The notes under the pieces: generated by a model
Database searches by the model: none
What the model was told of the DNA's origin: nothing
Seen by the model: the letters and a program-made list of their open reading frames with translations, nothing else
Translations under genes and position numbers: made by a program
Shown: positions 25,547-37,054 of the stretch, in pieces
Position numbering within the stretch: the first letter of the stretch is position 1
How the letters are laid out: every line of letters begins with the position of its first letter
DNA from: Xestospongia muta
Lineage: Eukaryota; Porifera; Demospongiae; Haplosclerida; Petrosiidae
Direction of reading: 5' to 3'
DNA: 64,000 nucleotides
NCBI GenBank assembly: GCA_963693285.1
Contig: OY848919.1
Span: 10,039,461 to 10,103,460, forward strand

Positions 25547-27340
25547 AAGTCTTAAGCTTGGACACAAGAGGAAGTTACAGTGAGACTGTATATACATTAG
25601 ATCTATTAACCACATTGATATATTCATTATGTGCTACTCAGTATAGTCAATAACTCTTTCTTATATTTTCTATTAAAGTATTTAAGACATAAAATTAATT
25701 GGCATTTCTGAAGTATGTAACCACAAGTTTCATTAAATCATATAACATGATTTTGTGTTGCTGTATTTAGTATTGTTGAAGTGAAATGAGGGATTAAACC
25801 TAATAGAATATCCTCTACGATTAGGAAAGTGTGAAATTAATATTGCATGTATCTCTCACAACTTAATTAACATTTTGTTGACTGTTTACAGTTAACTTTT
25901 ACTACTAAGGATGTGCATCTTTATTTGACTAACAATCACTGATATTTGATAAACAAGGAAATTTAAATCAAGTATAAAACATAACTACTACATTGACATA
26001 CAAAACTTCTCATTTTTTGTATATATTTGTTACAAGTGCACAATTACATGTATATAGTATAATGCATTCATCTTATATATGATGACATCAAATATAGTGT
26101 ACAATAGGCTAAATTATATTTCAATAATTGGCTTACCATCTGACATTTACAATTTATTAATGTCACCAAATAGTTTTATAATTGTACCATAAATAAATGG
26201 TCAATCATATATGCATGCATATGAATGATTTTATTTCAACAATAAAGCTCGTTATGCTTTAGTAAAATTACTAGCAGATTATCATATTTGGTTACACCTT
26301 TGTATATGGTTTATAGTTTCTAATACATTGGACTATGCTAAAAGTGATGTAAACGTGTTCCTGATACCAATCCATTTTGGTAGTACATCATCAACTGTAG
26401 ACTATAGAACATCTTTTTACTTAGTTGAGGTAAAATGTGAACGTATATTGATCAATTGAATGGTTAGACAGATAAGGTAGTAATATGATGAGGTAGATAA
26501 ACAAATCTCTGATTTAATAATAATATAGTTGATGCAGGAAGAACTAGAGATGAGTCTTAATGAATAATGATAACATCATTGAAAGTCCTATGTTAGGGTA
26601 GTTTCTTGCTAAAATATAGCTATCAAGCTAACTCCTTCTTTTTTGACAAACTGACTGGTCTAGAGAGAATATATTAATAATTATAAATTACTATACTAAT
26701 ACAATACTAACATTCTGTCATGAAACTATGATGTCACTTAAAATAGCATAAAACCAGTTTCTTGTATTAAACCAGATTGAATATCCTTTACAATTAGCAA
26801 AGTGTGAAACTAATTGCATGTATCAGTTTACAACTTAATTAACATTTTGTTGACTGTTTTACAGTTAACTTTTACTACTAAGGATGTGCATCATTAGTTG
26901 ACAAATAGATCACTGATATTTGATGATCAGGGAAATGCAAATCAAGTTTAAGACATAACTACTACATTGATATAAACAACTTATCATTCCATGTTGGCAT
27001 ATGAATACAGTTATATATATATAGTATAATATATTCATCTTATATGTGATGACAATAAATAAAGTTATCTTTAAGTGTAAAATAGTATAAAATATTACTA
27101 CAATAATTTATTTACCAGGTGAATTTATAATTTATTAATTATTACAACAGGTAGTTCCTCTTTTAGTATCTGTATAATCTAATATCAGTGGAGCACAATT
27201 ATCTTGTGAATAACAAGTAGCCTTGTGTATGTAAGTAATACAGAACAAAGTGTGGACTTCCTGTAGAGTGGGAAATCCCTCTCTTATAAATAATAAATAG
27301 TGCTGTGAAAAATATATTACTTACATTATTATTGATTTAG
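24785..27340. other. Gene-free AT-rich region carrying a dispersed repeat family
   Basis: Contains at least three diverged members of the repeat also seen in the ABHD block flanks, at about 24955-25335, 25785-26235 and 26765-27150. They share AGTGTGAAAYTAAT, TAACATTTTGTTGACWG and CACTGATATTTGAT. A (TA)n run followed by poly-T lies at about 25505-25547. I see no gene. Confidence 0.55.
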
Positions 27341-27575
27341 GGGTGCTTTGGTTGTGGTGTTTGCTTGCCGTATAAATATCTTGGAATTATTATTTTATGG
27401 ACATGTAAAAATAGTCACTTCGAATTTTAATTTATGGGGTACTGAAATGGCAGGTCCTAAGAAATATAACTGGAAGGACAGCAACCTTGCTTTATTTGGA
27501 TCTGATTTAGAAAGAAAGGTAAGTACATGTACACATTATAGACTTGTTATATCAATAACTATGCATAAAAACATC

Positions 27576-27615
27576 AGCTAGCAATGAGTGTATATACATA
27601 CACTCATTGCTAGCT
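27576..27615. repeat. Perfect 18-bp inverted repeat (hairpin)
   Basis: AGCTAGCAATGAGTGTAT is followed by ATAC and then its exact reverse complement, forming an 18 bp stem with a 4 nt loop inside the first gelsolin-remnant intron. Confidence 0.85.
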
Positions 27616-27989
27616 TTGTTAAATTATGATATCTTCTATATAACAGATTAAGGAGGTGGCTGCAAAAACAGAAAGTTGCTTGAAATGAAGCAATTATAAG
27701 TTATAATTAGTATGTTTGGTTTTATTTTAATTGAAGAATCGAGGCACAAGTAAGACTAATGTCCTAAGTAAGTAGGAGTATCTTAATAAAATTGTTAGAT
27801 GTACTATGAAATTTTGTACACATGTAGGTGGTAATGATAAAGAATGGAAATAATTGATTGAAAAATATCTTCCAGATGTTCCAGTAGAACAGGCGGGTAG
27901 CCTACTAAGATAAAAATTTCTAACTCTTTTTTCTTTTTACACCATGAGATTTCATTTAAACCAGCTCTATTTAAGTCTGTAATCTCATA

Positions 27990-28045
27990 TGTGTGTGTGT
28001 GCGTGTGTGTCTGTGTGTGTGTGTGTCTATGTGTGTCTGTGTGTA
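27990..28045. repeat. (TG)n microsatellite
   Basis: An interrupted GT/TG run of about 56 bp. Histidine/threonine-rich open frames on the complementary strand here are products of this repeat. Confidence 0.9.
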
Positions 28046-28268
28046 TATTGTACATGTTGAGCAATGAGAATGTTAATATGGATTTTGTTCCTGTTCTTGA
28101 ATTTTCTCGTTCTTCTTTGGACTCCAATGATGGTACTCACAATATGGTACTTAAATATATATTTATTTCTGCGTAGTATTTGTTTCTGATACTGGCGACG
28201 AATGTTTTGTATGGATTGGAAAATGAGCAAGCCCAACAGAGAAGCATCAAGCCATGAATCATGCTCAT

Positions 28269-29892
28269 GTAAGTCCATTAACAGATACTAAAAGATGATT
28301 ACTTTGTTATTTTCTTGGACTATTTAAAAAAGATTCATCTTCATTATTTCTCTATCTCATGTGTGATTGAAGGTAATGAAACAAATCCATTTAATGTTAT
28401 TTTTGCTTAAGGTAAGCCTATTTATAATCTTGTATTTATTGGTTTTATTTTTTACTTTAGGAAATAAGAACTAATGATCATGAAATACCAAAAAATTAGC
28501 TAGTTTAGTGCAATGCAAGAATATTTTTTTGAAATTGAAAAAAATTGTTAAATGTGTAGTTAATTGCAATTAAATTTTAGCTATACACAAATCTCAGCAA
28601 TGATATCTATTATATTACTGTTGTGTTACGATATTAGCGATAATGAATTCAAATGTCTTCATAAATCAATGAAAGGTTGAAGAAGAAACTAATGACCTAA
28701 AGGAAAGTTTAATGAAAAAATGTGTATGGAAATGTTATTATTTAAAGAAATAATACACATACAATGTACCAGCATCAAAACATTTTAGATATCTTTTTCC
28801 TTAAGAACTATAATATCATTTCTTTAATTTTATTTTTAATTCATCAAGTGCTTATATGTTTTAAATGTAGAAATTAAATGTTGTATCAATGATTTTACAC
28901 TGCACTGAGAGAAATGACAATGTTGTCGGGTCTATTGCTTGAAATGCTTTATGATGTGAACTCTTACTTTGGACGTCCATGCTGGAGTATAATGCACTCT
29001 TTTAATGAAGTTACTTTCTTTTATAAATGTCTTGATGTTTACCTATACCTAATTATAGCTTCGAGCATTAGTTACATTATTAGTGTACCTATACTGTACT
29101 AGTTTGTACACTTGTGTGTCTGTAACTACACGTCACGAGTAACCACACCTCTCATTTTACACATCACATGCTTGATGGTATTTCATTGTTTCTATAGGAT
29201 AACCAAATAGTTGCCCTATAAATAGAGAAAAGCTAGAATAGATAAGAGTTGCAAGATATACAGAACAAATTAAATTTTGAATATGATTTTCTAAAATGAG
29301 GGTTGGCCTTAAATATTTTTGCTTTTGTATCCTCAAATTTCTAACAGTCGATACTATTCATCTATGTTGCCAAAATTTACAAAAAGTTGAAAGCAAAGAA
29401 ATTACAAGTCATACAGAAATGCTACCATTCATCTTCCCACAAAAATCAAATGTAAATTGAACTGATAATTAAAGGGTTAAAGTCTTCAAATATTTAGCAA
29501 AACTCTGTAGCTTACCACGTACATGTGTGGATTAACCTTAGAATATAGATTAAAGGTCCTCATGTGGTGTCAGTAGTCCCTACTGATTATAATTTTGTAT
29601 CAATACAACAATCAAAGTCACTATACTAAGGTTTACATAATACCAAAAATCTTATCCAAAATACATATAAATTCTCTGACATCAATTCAAATTGATAGAC
29701 AACAACATAATAGTGCTTATTATAACCTGTGGTAGGTGATCTAGCTTGAATGTACTTTAAATAAGTGTTAGACTCGGTTCATAATATTCTAGCTTTTGTT
29801 ATGTTATTTGCAATTTTGAATCTCTATTTACTTAATTGAGCCTATATATATTAATTTATATACGTGTGCATACATACATATAGTTTTTTACT
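28269..29892. other. Gene-free AT-rich sequence
   Basis: No recognisable exon, repeat array or RNA gene. The small open frame at 28914-29102 has no family features. Confidence 0.4.
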
Positions 29893-30147
29893 GTAGTCTT
29901 GGCATTGTTGTCATAGTAACTGTCTAAAATAATAAAGTACATTATCTGTATGTACTGATCTAATATGATAAATTTATATAGTGTAGTGTGCATGATAGCA
30001 TATAAGTTACTGGAAAACATTATGGTTTATGATCACTCAAGATAATTTGATGAGACCATCTGTCAGACAGATCATAGTGTCTCATTGAACTATCATGTGA
30101 ATATAGATGGTAACTTCTGTTATCTCACTATACATATACAACATATA
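29893..30147. repeat. Left half of a duplicated segment (paralogue at 47.1 kb)
   Basis: Matches 47108-47363 closely, including CTCAAGATAATTTGATGAGACC. Homology stops exactly at the transposon boundary and resumes at 33515. Confidence 0.85.
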
Positions 30148-30170
30148 CACTGGAAAAATTAATATGTTTC
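30148..30170. repeat. Left terminal inverted repeat of the CACTA element
   Basis: Begins CACTGGAAAAATTAATATG and continues with GTTTC subterminal motifs to about 30360. Confidence 0.88.
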
Positions 30171-30687
30171 TGGACCATGAAACATCTGGAAACGTTTTGA
30201 AAATGTCAAGTATCCTGTTATGTTTCTGGTGTTTCCAAACTAAGGAAACATAAAGATTTCTTTTACTAAGAAACACATGTGAAGAGCAAGTTTCCCACTA
30301 TATAGAAACACTTGAAAACACCAAATTTTTATTTGTATTCACTAAAGAAACTTTAATGTTTCCATTGAATTTAATAATTATTTACAAATACAACAAATCC
30401 AAAAACATCAAGTAATCACTACAAAATTAAATACATTTATGATGTCCTCAAAAAAGGAAATGTTATATAAATCATAAATAATTAAATATAATGTCATTGT
30501 CACATAAATAACTTAACAATAAACGACATAATCAGAATACTCTCAACAAACCAATACTTGATGACATGATATACCACCTAACATAACTTTTTAAATGATT
30601 GGATAAATGACTCATAAAATTAATTATTGAATAACCACTGTCATTGCAGTCAATGCTGAAAAGCACATTCTGATTAACCAGCTGGTT

Positions 30688-32732
30688 TCAGTCTATCAGA
30701 AGGAAGGCCTTCCTCCATTTTAAGTCATAATGCTTACTTCTTACTGAACAATTTTTGGAAGATTTTTTGTTCAAAGCATACAATAATTTTGTTAGATTTT
30801 TTCTTCTCCAGGAAAGAGTGGGAATAATAAACTGGTAATCTTCATTTTCATCACTCTCTTCTGAGCTCATCATATCACCAGTGAAACAAACTCTCCACTT
30901 TGCTTTAGTAGCGTCAGATAGGCCAGCTATTTGATCATATTCAGTAAGTCTTCGTTGTAGCTTCTATTAAAAAACAGTGTTTGAAATAAAAAAGGAAAAA
31001 TTCATAGGTATTTACACTAACATTATTAATATCATTTCCTATAATGGAAATTACAATAGTATTAATTAAATGGTATGAACTACTTACTCTAGTTATCCTG
31101 TTTATTCTTCTCTGTTTTTCAAATTTATTAGAATACCTTCCTGAATTTATGAGCTTTGCCTTAGCATGACAACTTGAAAAATAAGTTTTAGTAGCATCTA
31201 TAAAAGGATAATAACGGTGAGTAATATGGTACAACCATATTTAATAAAATACTTAATAATGCACACATTATATAATACATAACATTCATAATTTCAACAG
31301 ATATGCCAATATGTCTTTCAGGTTGATAATATTACTAACCATTGATAACTGAAGTGGCTACATCAGGAAAATGAGATTTCACTTTTGCTACTAATTTCTT
31401 TAATATCATTTGATTTTCTTTGTCACCTATTTTCTTACTACAACAAGTATACAGAAGATAGTGTTACAAGTAGAGGTCATGTTATTCATACCTAAAGTTC
31501 CATTCAAGGTTCTCATCTTCTTCGTATAAAGCTAAATATGTTTTGCGTACACAATCCTAGATAATAAAAGTTACTATAACATGATGTCTGGGTGGGTCAT
31601 ATGTACTAACAGTGTCATACATACAATATTGTCACAATAATATTACTATATTTCCCTATCACTGTAAAAATTAATCATAGTTTAGACTAGTGAGCAGACC
31701 TTTCGACCTTTCAACCCTACTATTAGTTTATAATGGGACAAAGGGAAATGTCTTGAGATTCTTGACACAAATTACAGTGTACTGTTCGTTCAAAAATACA
31801 CAATCAATTGACTGTACACATAATATAGTACTGTAATATATTTATTTTCCAGTTTAGCCCCATACCAAAAACATTTCAAACCCTAAAGCATAAGGATAGT
31901 ATACAGTATTCTTTCTGAATAAACATATCATGATACCTAAGTCAACTAAAAAGCCTAAGGAGAAATTGAGATTACCATAGACCACAAATTGTGTTAATAG
32001 CTATGTGGTTGTATTATAAAAGCTGTTAAATTTCTCACTTTACCTCAGCAGATCAAAATAACTTACTATTACTTCAAGAGGTGAAATCTTTCTTCTTGTA
32101 GTAGAACCATGACATTGTCCAAATCTACCTTCCAAGTCCTCAATACATGTCTGTAACCTTTCTTCTGAATTTTTAATCTCTTGGAAAATTTTTTCCATTG
32201 CTACAAAAATATAATATAAAAGTGTACAATTTTACCATTTACCTGTCTGTTCATTATCAATGAAGTTATGGACAACAGGAGATTCCTTAACTTTAGTACT
32301 ACCTTGAGTTTTTTGATTACATTTCAAAAGAATTCTTGATGACTTAGCTTTAGCATGGTAGGGAGTTATTTCAGTTGAAGCTTTAGAATTACCCAGTGTT
32401 GTATTGTCAGTTTGGTTTTAACTAGTAGTAACTTTGGCACTAGCTTTAACACTGTTGTCTTTTGTTTTTAAAGAAGCGCTAGCATTTATCCAAGAAGGTA
32501 ACTGAGATGGACCAATGGCATCTTCGAAACGAGAGAGTAGGTTCAATCGACTGTTCACTGCTATTCTTGGAGGTGTAGGAGGATTTACAACAGGACTTGA
32601 GTCATCACTTTCAGTACTGTGACAGTTAGATGAGCTCGATGACAGGCTCTCAGGATACTCATCATAGTCATTATCATTGAGTTGATCAAAACAGCTAGGA
32701 CTGGGTTGATGCTGATGGAAAGAATAGGCCAT
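30688..32732 (-). pseudogene. Transposon-borne minus-strand gene, one nonsense codon
   Basis: Begins at 32732 (MAYSFHQHQPSPS), runs through a Ser/Asp-rich segment to TAA at 32418-32420, and resumes in the same frame (NTTLGNSKAS) to a donor near 32242. Further exons follow at about 32201-32068 (MEKIFQEIKNSEERL), 31560-31494 (DCVRKTYLALYEEDENLEWN), 31440-31341, 31202-31090 and 30961-30688. The last encodes an acidic MMSSEESDEN motif and ends KWRKAFLLID. The splice sites read well, so only one disabling change is evident. I do not recognise a named domain. Its position inside the TIRs, divergent from the finger-encoding open frame, suggests an element accessory protein, perhaps DNA-binding. Confidence 0.5.
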
Positions 32733-32856
32733 CTTCTAACTTCTAGAGCCAGAGAGAACGACATAAAACTGTACAGAGATCCCGCGCGTTTCGGCTACGT
32801 TATCACGTGATCACTACAACAGTGGAAGAGAGGTATCTTGGTTACTTTGTTCTAAA
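32733..32856. promoter_or_regulatory. Divergent promoter region inside the CACTA element
   Basis: 124 bp separate the two start codons. The stretch is locally GC/CpG-richer (CCCGCGCGTTTCGGC) and contains TATCACGTGATCAC, a CACGTG E-box in a near-palindrome. It probably drives both genes; this is inference. Confidence 0.45.
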
Positions 32857-33111
32857 ATGTCTCAGAGATTAAGACAGTCTAAGACTACAAATTTCATGCT
32901 TTGTGGACATTGTTTTAAAAGACTCTCATTGAAAACTTACAAGCAGCATCGACAATTATACTGTCACTCAGGAATTTGGTGTAATGTATCACAACCCCAG
33001 AAGCACAATGATAATATCTCTTCTATCAGTTTGTCTGATTCATCTAGTGATGATTCCGTTAAAGAGACTGATTTTTGCCGCGAGAAAGAACAGGCGTCAT
33101 TACTTTGGTAA
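32857..33111 (+). CDS. Short Cys/His-finger open frame of the CACTA element
   Basis: 84 codons from ATG 32857. The motif CGHCFKRLSLKTYKQHRQLYC resembles the N-terminal finger found at the start of animal EnSpm/TNP2-like transposase genes, followed by an acidic/Ser-rich tail (SLSDSSSDDSVKE). The catalytic transposase domain does not follow; an overlapping frame continues to 33229 without family features. Most likely it is the surviving first exon of a deleted transposase. Confidence 0.5.
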   Translation: MSQRLRQSKTTNFMLCGHCFKRLSLKTYKQHRQLYCHSGIWCNVSQPQKHNDNISSISLSDSSSDDSVKETDFCREKEQASLLW

Positions 33112-33491
33112 ACCTAATGAGCTGTATTGTAACTCAACTTTTGAGTTCTGTTTAGACAACCAGTTTGTACCAATAGAAAACATTCTTGGGATAGGTCTTG
33201 CACTTACACTATCAATGAGACAGTACTAGTTGGGAGCCCATTAATTTCTTGTAGACCATAAATAATTGATTTTACTTTTTCCTTTAAAGTTATAGATTTA
33301 TGTTATTGCTTGATAATAAATTTTGAAGTATATATATTAATTATCAATGAAAACATTTGTTTCTAACCTTTGGAATTGTGGAGTATTTTAATATTGGAAA
33401 CATAATAAAAATTACAAATTTCCAAAACAGAAACATATAGAGAAATTTATTATATATGTTTCCTTTACGTTTCTTAGAGGACAACATTTTG

Positions 33492-33514
33492 GAAACATAT
33501 TTAATTTTCCAGTG
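33492..33514. repeat. Right terminal inverted repeat of the CACTA element
   Basis: Reads GAAACATATTTAATTTTCC then AGTG, the complement of the left end with two mismatches. Confidence 0.88.
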
Positions 33515-33835
33515 ATAGTTTGGTTAAAGAAGTTACCAACATACTGTTTGTATTACTAATCTAATGTATCATCAAACTGACAATTTACGTAGACTGTTTA
33601 TTCCACACTAGTAATCAAAACCAAAAGTTGTGATCAAAGTGGTTGTGGAGTTGTAACATCATCAATGCTAGCAATACATAATAATGTTATAATGTACTAT
33701 TGTCATAGCAAGACTATACTCTCAATATGAAAATATCTTTGTCTCAAACCAAAGCCATCTTAGTAAACAATCAATTGTTAGTTATATCTGTACTATTAAC
33801 TTATTATGCATAGTGACTATTGTTATTATAACCAA
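33515..33835. repeat. Right half of the duplicated segment
   Basis: Continues the homology to about 47361-47680, including TCAAAGTGGTTGTGGAGTT and CAATCAATTGTTAGTTAT. It lies a few hundred bp upstream of the Ig/FN3 receptor gene. Confidence 0.85.
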
Positions 33836-34170
33836 ATTAAAACTAGAGAAAACACTACTGATAAAAATGTCACTACATAATGCATGTAATACTACTACTA
33901 GTTAATGATACTAATTATAGCAATATATATATAATTGCAAAGAAGCCCTCTCTTCTCTCACTCCTAAAAATTACGCAGCAGACAGTTATGGAATACGGAG
34001 TACCTCTGTATACGGAATAATAGAGGGCATTTTGCTGATGTGAGAATATCATCAGGTTTTTTTTCTACATGTCATTATTATTGTCTCAAATAAGCATAAT
34101 ACAATCAAATTTTGTATTGATTTTTTTACTATAGGCCAAAAATTTCTATAGGTTAAAGTTCGGTAAACAA

Positions 34171-34264
34171 ATGACTCTGGCAGATCTAAAGACACTCAAG
34201 CTCCTTATTGTTATATTAGGAAGCCTTGTACTCTTTTTAAAAGATACAGACGTTAATAGTAAAT

Positions 34265-34297
<33 letters not shown>

Positions 34298-36346
34298 GAT
34301 ATATGTAGTTGATTGACTTGTATGACATGATCATAGCAGAATTTAATTAAAATAATTTTTTTAAAAAAATGTATTTATATATTTATTTTATTATCTTTGG
34401 TTATCGTACAGCTAACATCACAGTACCTCCATTACCATTATCAGCTCCACTTTACATGGTGGTGAACTTTACCTGTGAGGGTACAGGAAATGTCTTAACA
34501 TGGACAGTAGAGGACAATTCACTTAACAATCCCAGTAATCAAGATAGAGAGATATCAGTAACTACTAACAACATTTCAGTTGGTTTGTGGTCATCAGTAC
34601 TAACTATAAGAGCATTACCTATTAATGACGGGATACATGTTGGATGCATTGTAATAGATCAAAACTATGATATTGCATCATTAGGAGCAATTTTAACAAT
34701 CCAGGGTTAGTTTTTAGTACGTACTTTATTATTTAAATTCAATGACAGGTATTACTCTGGTAGAGCACCTACAATTACATTTCAATGTTATTGATTCTTC
34801 TGGCTTGCTGACCTGGTCTCATCCATTTGAGAACTTTTCACTATCATACCACATATATATAGAGAACCAACATGGCCAGTTACTATATAATGATATCACT
34901 GAGGATACATCTTATAAGTTATATAACCTCACAGTCTGTGATATTTACACTGCTACTGTTATAGCTCACATTGGAGAATATTCCTCAAATTATTCTACTT
35001 TTCAATGTGAGTATTCTGGAGGTCAGTAGTATTATTATTAAGATCTATTATTTTATGTGCCTATATAGATTATAATATTAGCATAAAGAATCATATTGTA
35101 ATATTTGATAACAATGAGGACAGTTTCAATGTGATATTTAAAATTATGGCAAGTCAATAAGATAAATTTAACTCAATAGTCTTGTGTACTAATCCTAGAT
35201 CAAAAGTTATACACGATTTTGTAATATTATTTTGTTTGGAAATATTAAAGAAAATTATGAGATCCGCAGTTACTATTTTCTAACTATTAATATTACTGAT
35301 ATTCATCAAGAGATCAACTATACTATAACTGGACTAAGTCCTTCTATGATGTACAATTTTACAGCGCACATTGCAAACAGTTTTATGAGAGCAGTAAATT
35401 CAGCTCAAGCAATGTTCAGTAAGTTCATAAAATGAATGTGTGTAAAGAAATCAATAATAATTTCTCTTTATAGCAACCTACAGTACTACAATGAAAATGA
35501 ATCTATTATTGTAGAATGTAAGTTTGCTGAAAGATCTACTGCTGATGGATGTGACGTGATATTTGAAGAGTCTTCTAATAAAACTGTAAAGTCTATTATT
35601 ATTAATATTACTAAATCTAGTACAGAAGAGAGTACAGTATACCAGTACATAACTCTACCAGTTAGTGGTAACTACACTGTGAGAGCTCATGATATAGTAG
35701 ATGGTACTGTTATAACTGTTCCATTTGTTGTGTATACTCAAGTGTTGGAATATATCTTATTATTATCATATCCTACTATTAGTAAGTATTATATTGTACT
35801 ACATAGATCTGTAATAAGTTATTAGGCACTATATCAATTAACAAATTAGTCAGTTATAACAAGAGCATTACTACAGCTGCTGTTCTATCAGAATCTTCTT
35901 TAAATTCTAATGAATCATGTAAGTATCATTATATACACTTGTGTATTATAAAGTTGTGTCTTCAGCTACTAACAACATTATTCTACTCACTACTGCTAGT
36001 GTAGTTAGTATGGTAGCAATTGTTGTCATAATAATCATATGTTTAGCAGTCAGTAGTGTGGTATTTATGAAGAAGAGACATCAACTACATAAAATTGGAG
36101 GTGAGAGAGTGAGAATTATTAATTATTCATATCTAATTTCTTTTATAGTTGATCAACAAGCTATTACTCATAATTCTGCATATGAGAAAGGTATGCTACT
36201 TATTATAGAAATTTGATTATTTACATTATGATTATTATATAGTCCACAGATTTGAGATGAGAAGAAGAATAGAGTGTGAGACTAATCCATCATATACAAC
36301 TGTACAACCTCAAAGGACATGTGTTGACTATGAAAATTTTCAATGA
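34171..36346 (+). CDS. Ig/fibronectin-III single-pass receptor with tyrosine tail motifs
   Basis: Exons: 34171-34258 (hydrophobic N-terminus LLIVILGSLVLFL), 34412-34705 (Ig-like: NFTCEG, VLTWTV, VGCIV), 34749-35021 (FN3-like), about 35069-35126 and 35199-35418 (second FN3-like, with YTITGLSPSMMYNFTAHIANS), 35474-35781 (Ig or FN3-like, N-glycosylated), 35826-35918, 35966-36100 (transmembrane IVVIIIICLAVSSVVF then MKKR), 36149-36190 and 36243-36346. Most junctions are phase 1, as in extracellular modular proteins. The tail has SAYEKV, which fits the ITIM consensus across the last junction, and DYENF with a YxN Grb2-type motif. The donor for the fourth exon is uncertain. Exon 35199-35418 ends in phase 1 while 35474-35781 needs phase 2, so a one-base frameshift or an unseen splice exists. 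It is probably a cell-surface recognition receptor; it may be damaged. Confidence 0.7.
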
Positions 36347-37054
36347 CATTGCCACATCATTAATAACTATATAATTACTAATGATCAGAGTTTTGAGTTT
36401 TTCCCTCAGTCATTTTTAATTACTGACAACTGAGGTCATAATTACTGTAGTCTTCACATTGTAGTCATGATATCACCGTCAAAAATAAATCTATATCCAT
36501 TATAGTTTGTTTACTATGAATATGATTAGACTACATATTAATAATATTATATACTGTCAGTAGGTAGCATGAATTTAGGTTGATTTGTTGAAATAAATAA
36601 ATTTTTAAGCACTGTATTTTCACTTTTGCAGTGGACTTAAGTAATAAGTAAAGATTAAAATTTATTCTGTAGTTGCAGTAATATCTTATAAGCATGATAA
36701 TGATTTTTGCTTACACATCCTCTCCATTCAAGACCCTAAATTTACCAGAACACTGTAGCTAATATACCTACACTGGTATATATAGGTTAGTATAAAAATA
36801 TAGATTGAAACTTATTATAAATATTGCCAACACATCTTCATAGATATGATTATAATATGACACTATATCCTGTACTAAAACAATGACACTTTTGTTACTC
36901 TTAAAATAATATACATGTCATTAATCAGATTTTATAATACTACAAACTAAATACAAACTGATAATTATTCTTATTTTATAAAAATTGAGACATAACAATA
37001 CTACTCAGTTTGTTAGAAATTCATTAACAATTTAATGTAATAATAATGTATATT
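36347..37054. other. Intergenic sequence between convergent genes
   Basis: Separates the receptor (+) and Death-domain gene (-). A short stretch near 36420-36470 (CTGTAGTCTTCACATTGTAGTC) resembles 47095-47130 and 29893-29925. Nothing else is recognised. Confidence 0.4.

Larger units (their letters stand above)
27447..28268 (+). pseudogene. Gelsolin/severin-like actin-binding protein remnant
   Basis: Three exon pieces match short gelsolin-like (severin/fragmin/EWAM-type) proteins, which cap and sever actin filaments. Exon A (27447-27518) gives MAGPKKYNWKDSNLALFGSD and a following LERK, an N-terminus typical of the family, and ends in a GTAAGT donor. Exon B begins at 27647 (IKEVAAKTES) but hits TGA at 27686-27688 before the expected AW.xAG block. 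Exon C (28177-28268) is a gelsolin-repeat core, FVSDTGDECFVWIGK, but TGA at 28224-28226 occupies the position of a conserved Gly codon (GGA to TGA) before ASPTEKHQAMNHAH. The intervening exons are missing. Two independent stops and missing repeats make this a pseudogene. Confidence 0.75.
30148..33514. mobile_element. CACTA/EnSpm-type DNA transposon, 3367 bp
   Basis: Terminal inverted repeats begin CACTGGAAAA and match at 21 of 23 positions (30148-30170 against 33492-33514). The element is flanked by a 3 bp ATA duplication (30145-30147, 33515-33517). CACT(A/G) termini with a 3 bp target duplication are the hallmark of CACTA (EnSpm/CMC) elements. Both ends carry many GGAAACAT/GTTTC subterminal motifs, also typical of the group. 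An uninterrupted paralogue of the target at about 47356-47363 confirms the boundaries. Inside are a divergent gene pair: a Cys/His-finger open frame on plus and a multi-exon gene on minus. A full TNP2-like transposase is absent, so the element is probably internally deleted and not autonomous. Confidence 0.88.

Noticed and set aside
26340..26435. Short exon-like stretch (VFLIPIHFGSTSSTVDYRTS) followed by a possible donor
   Set aside because: Only about 30 codons, no partner exon and no recognised family.
27804..28278. His/Thr-rich and Cys/Val-rich open frames on both strands
   Set aside because: Products of the (TG)n microsatellite.
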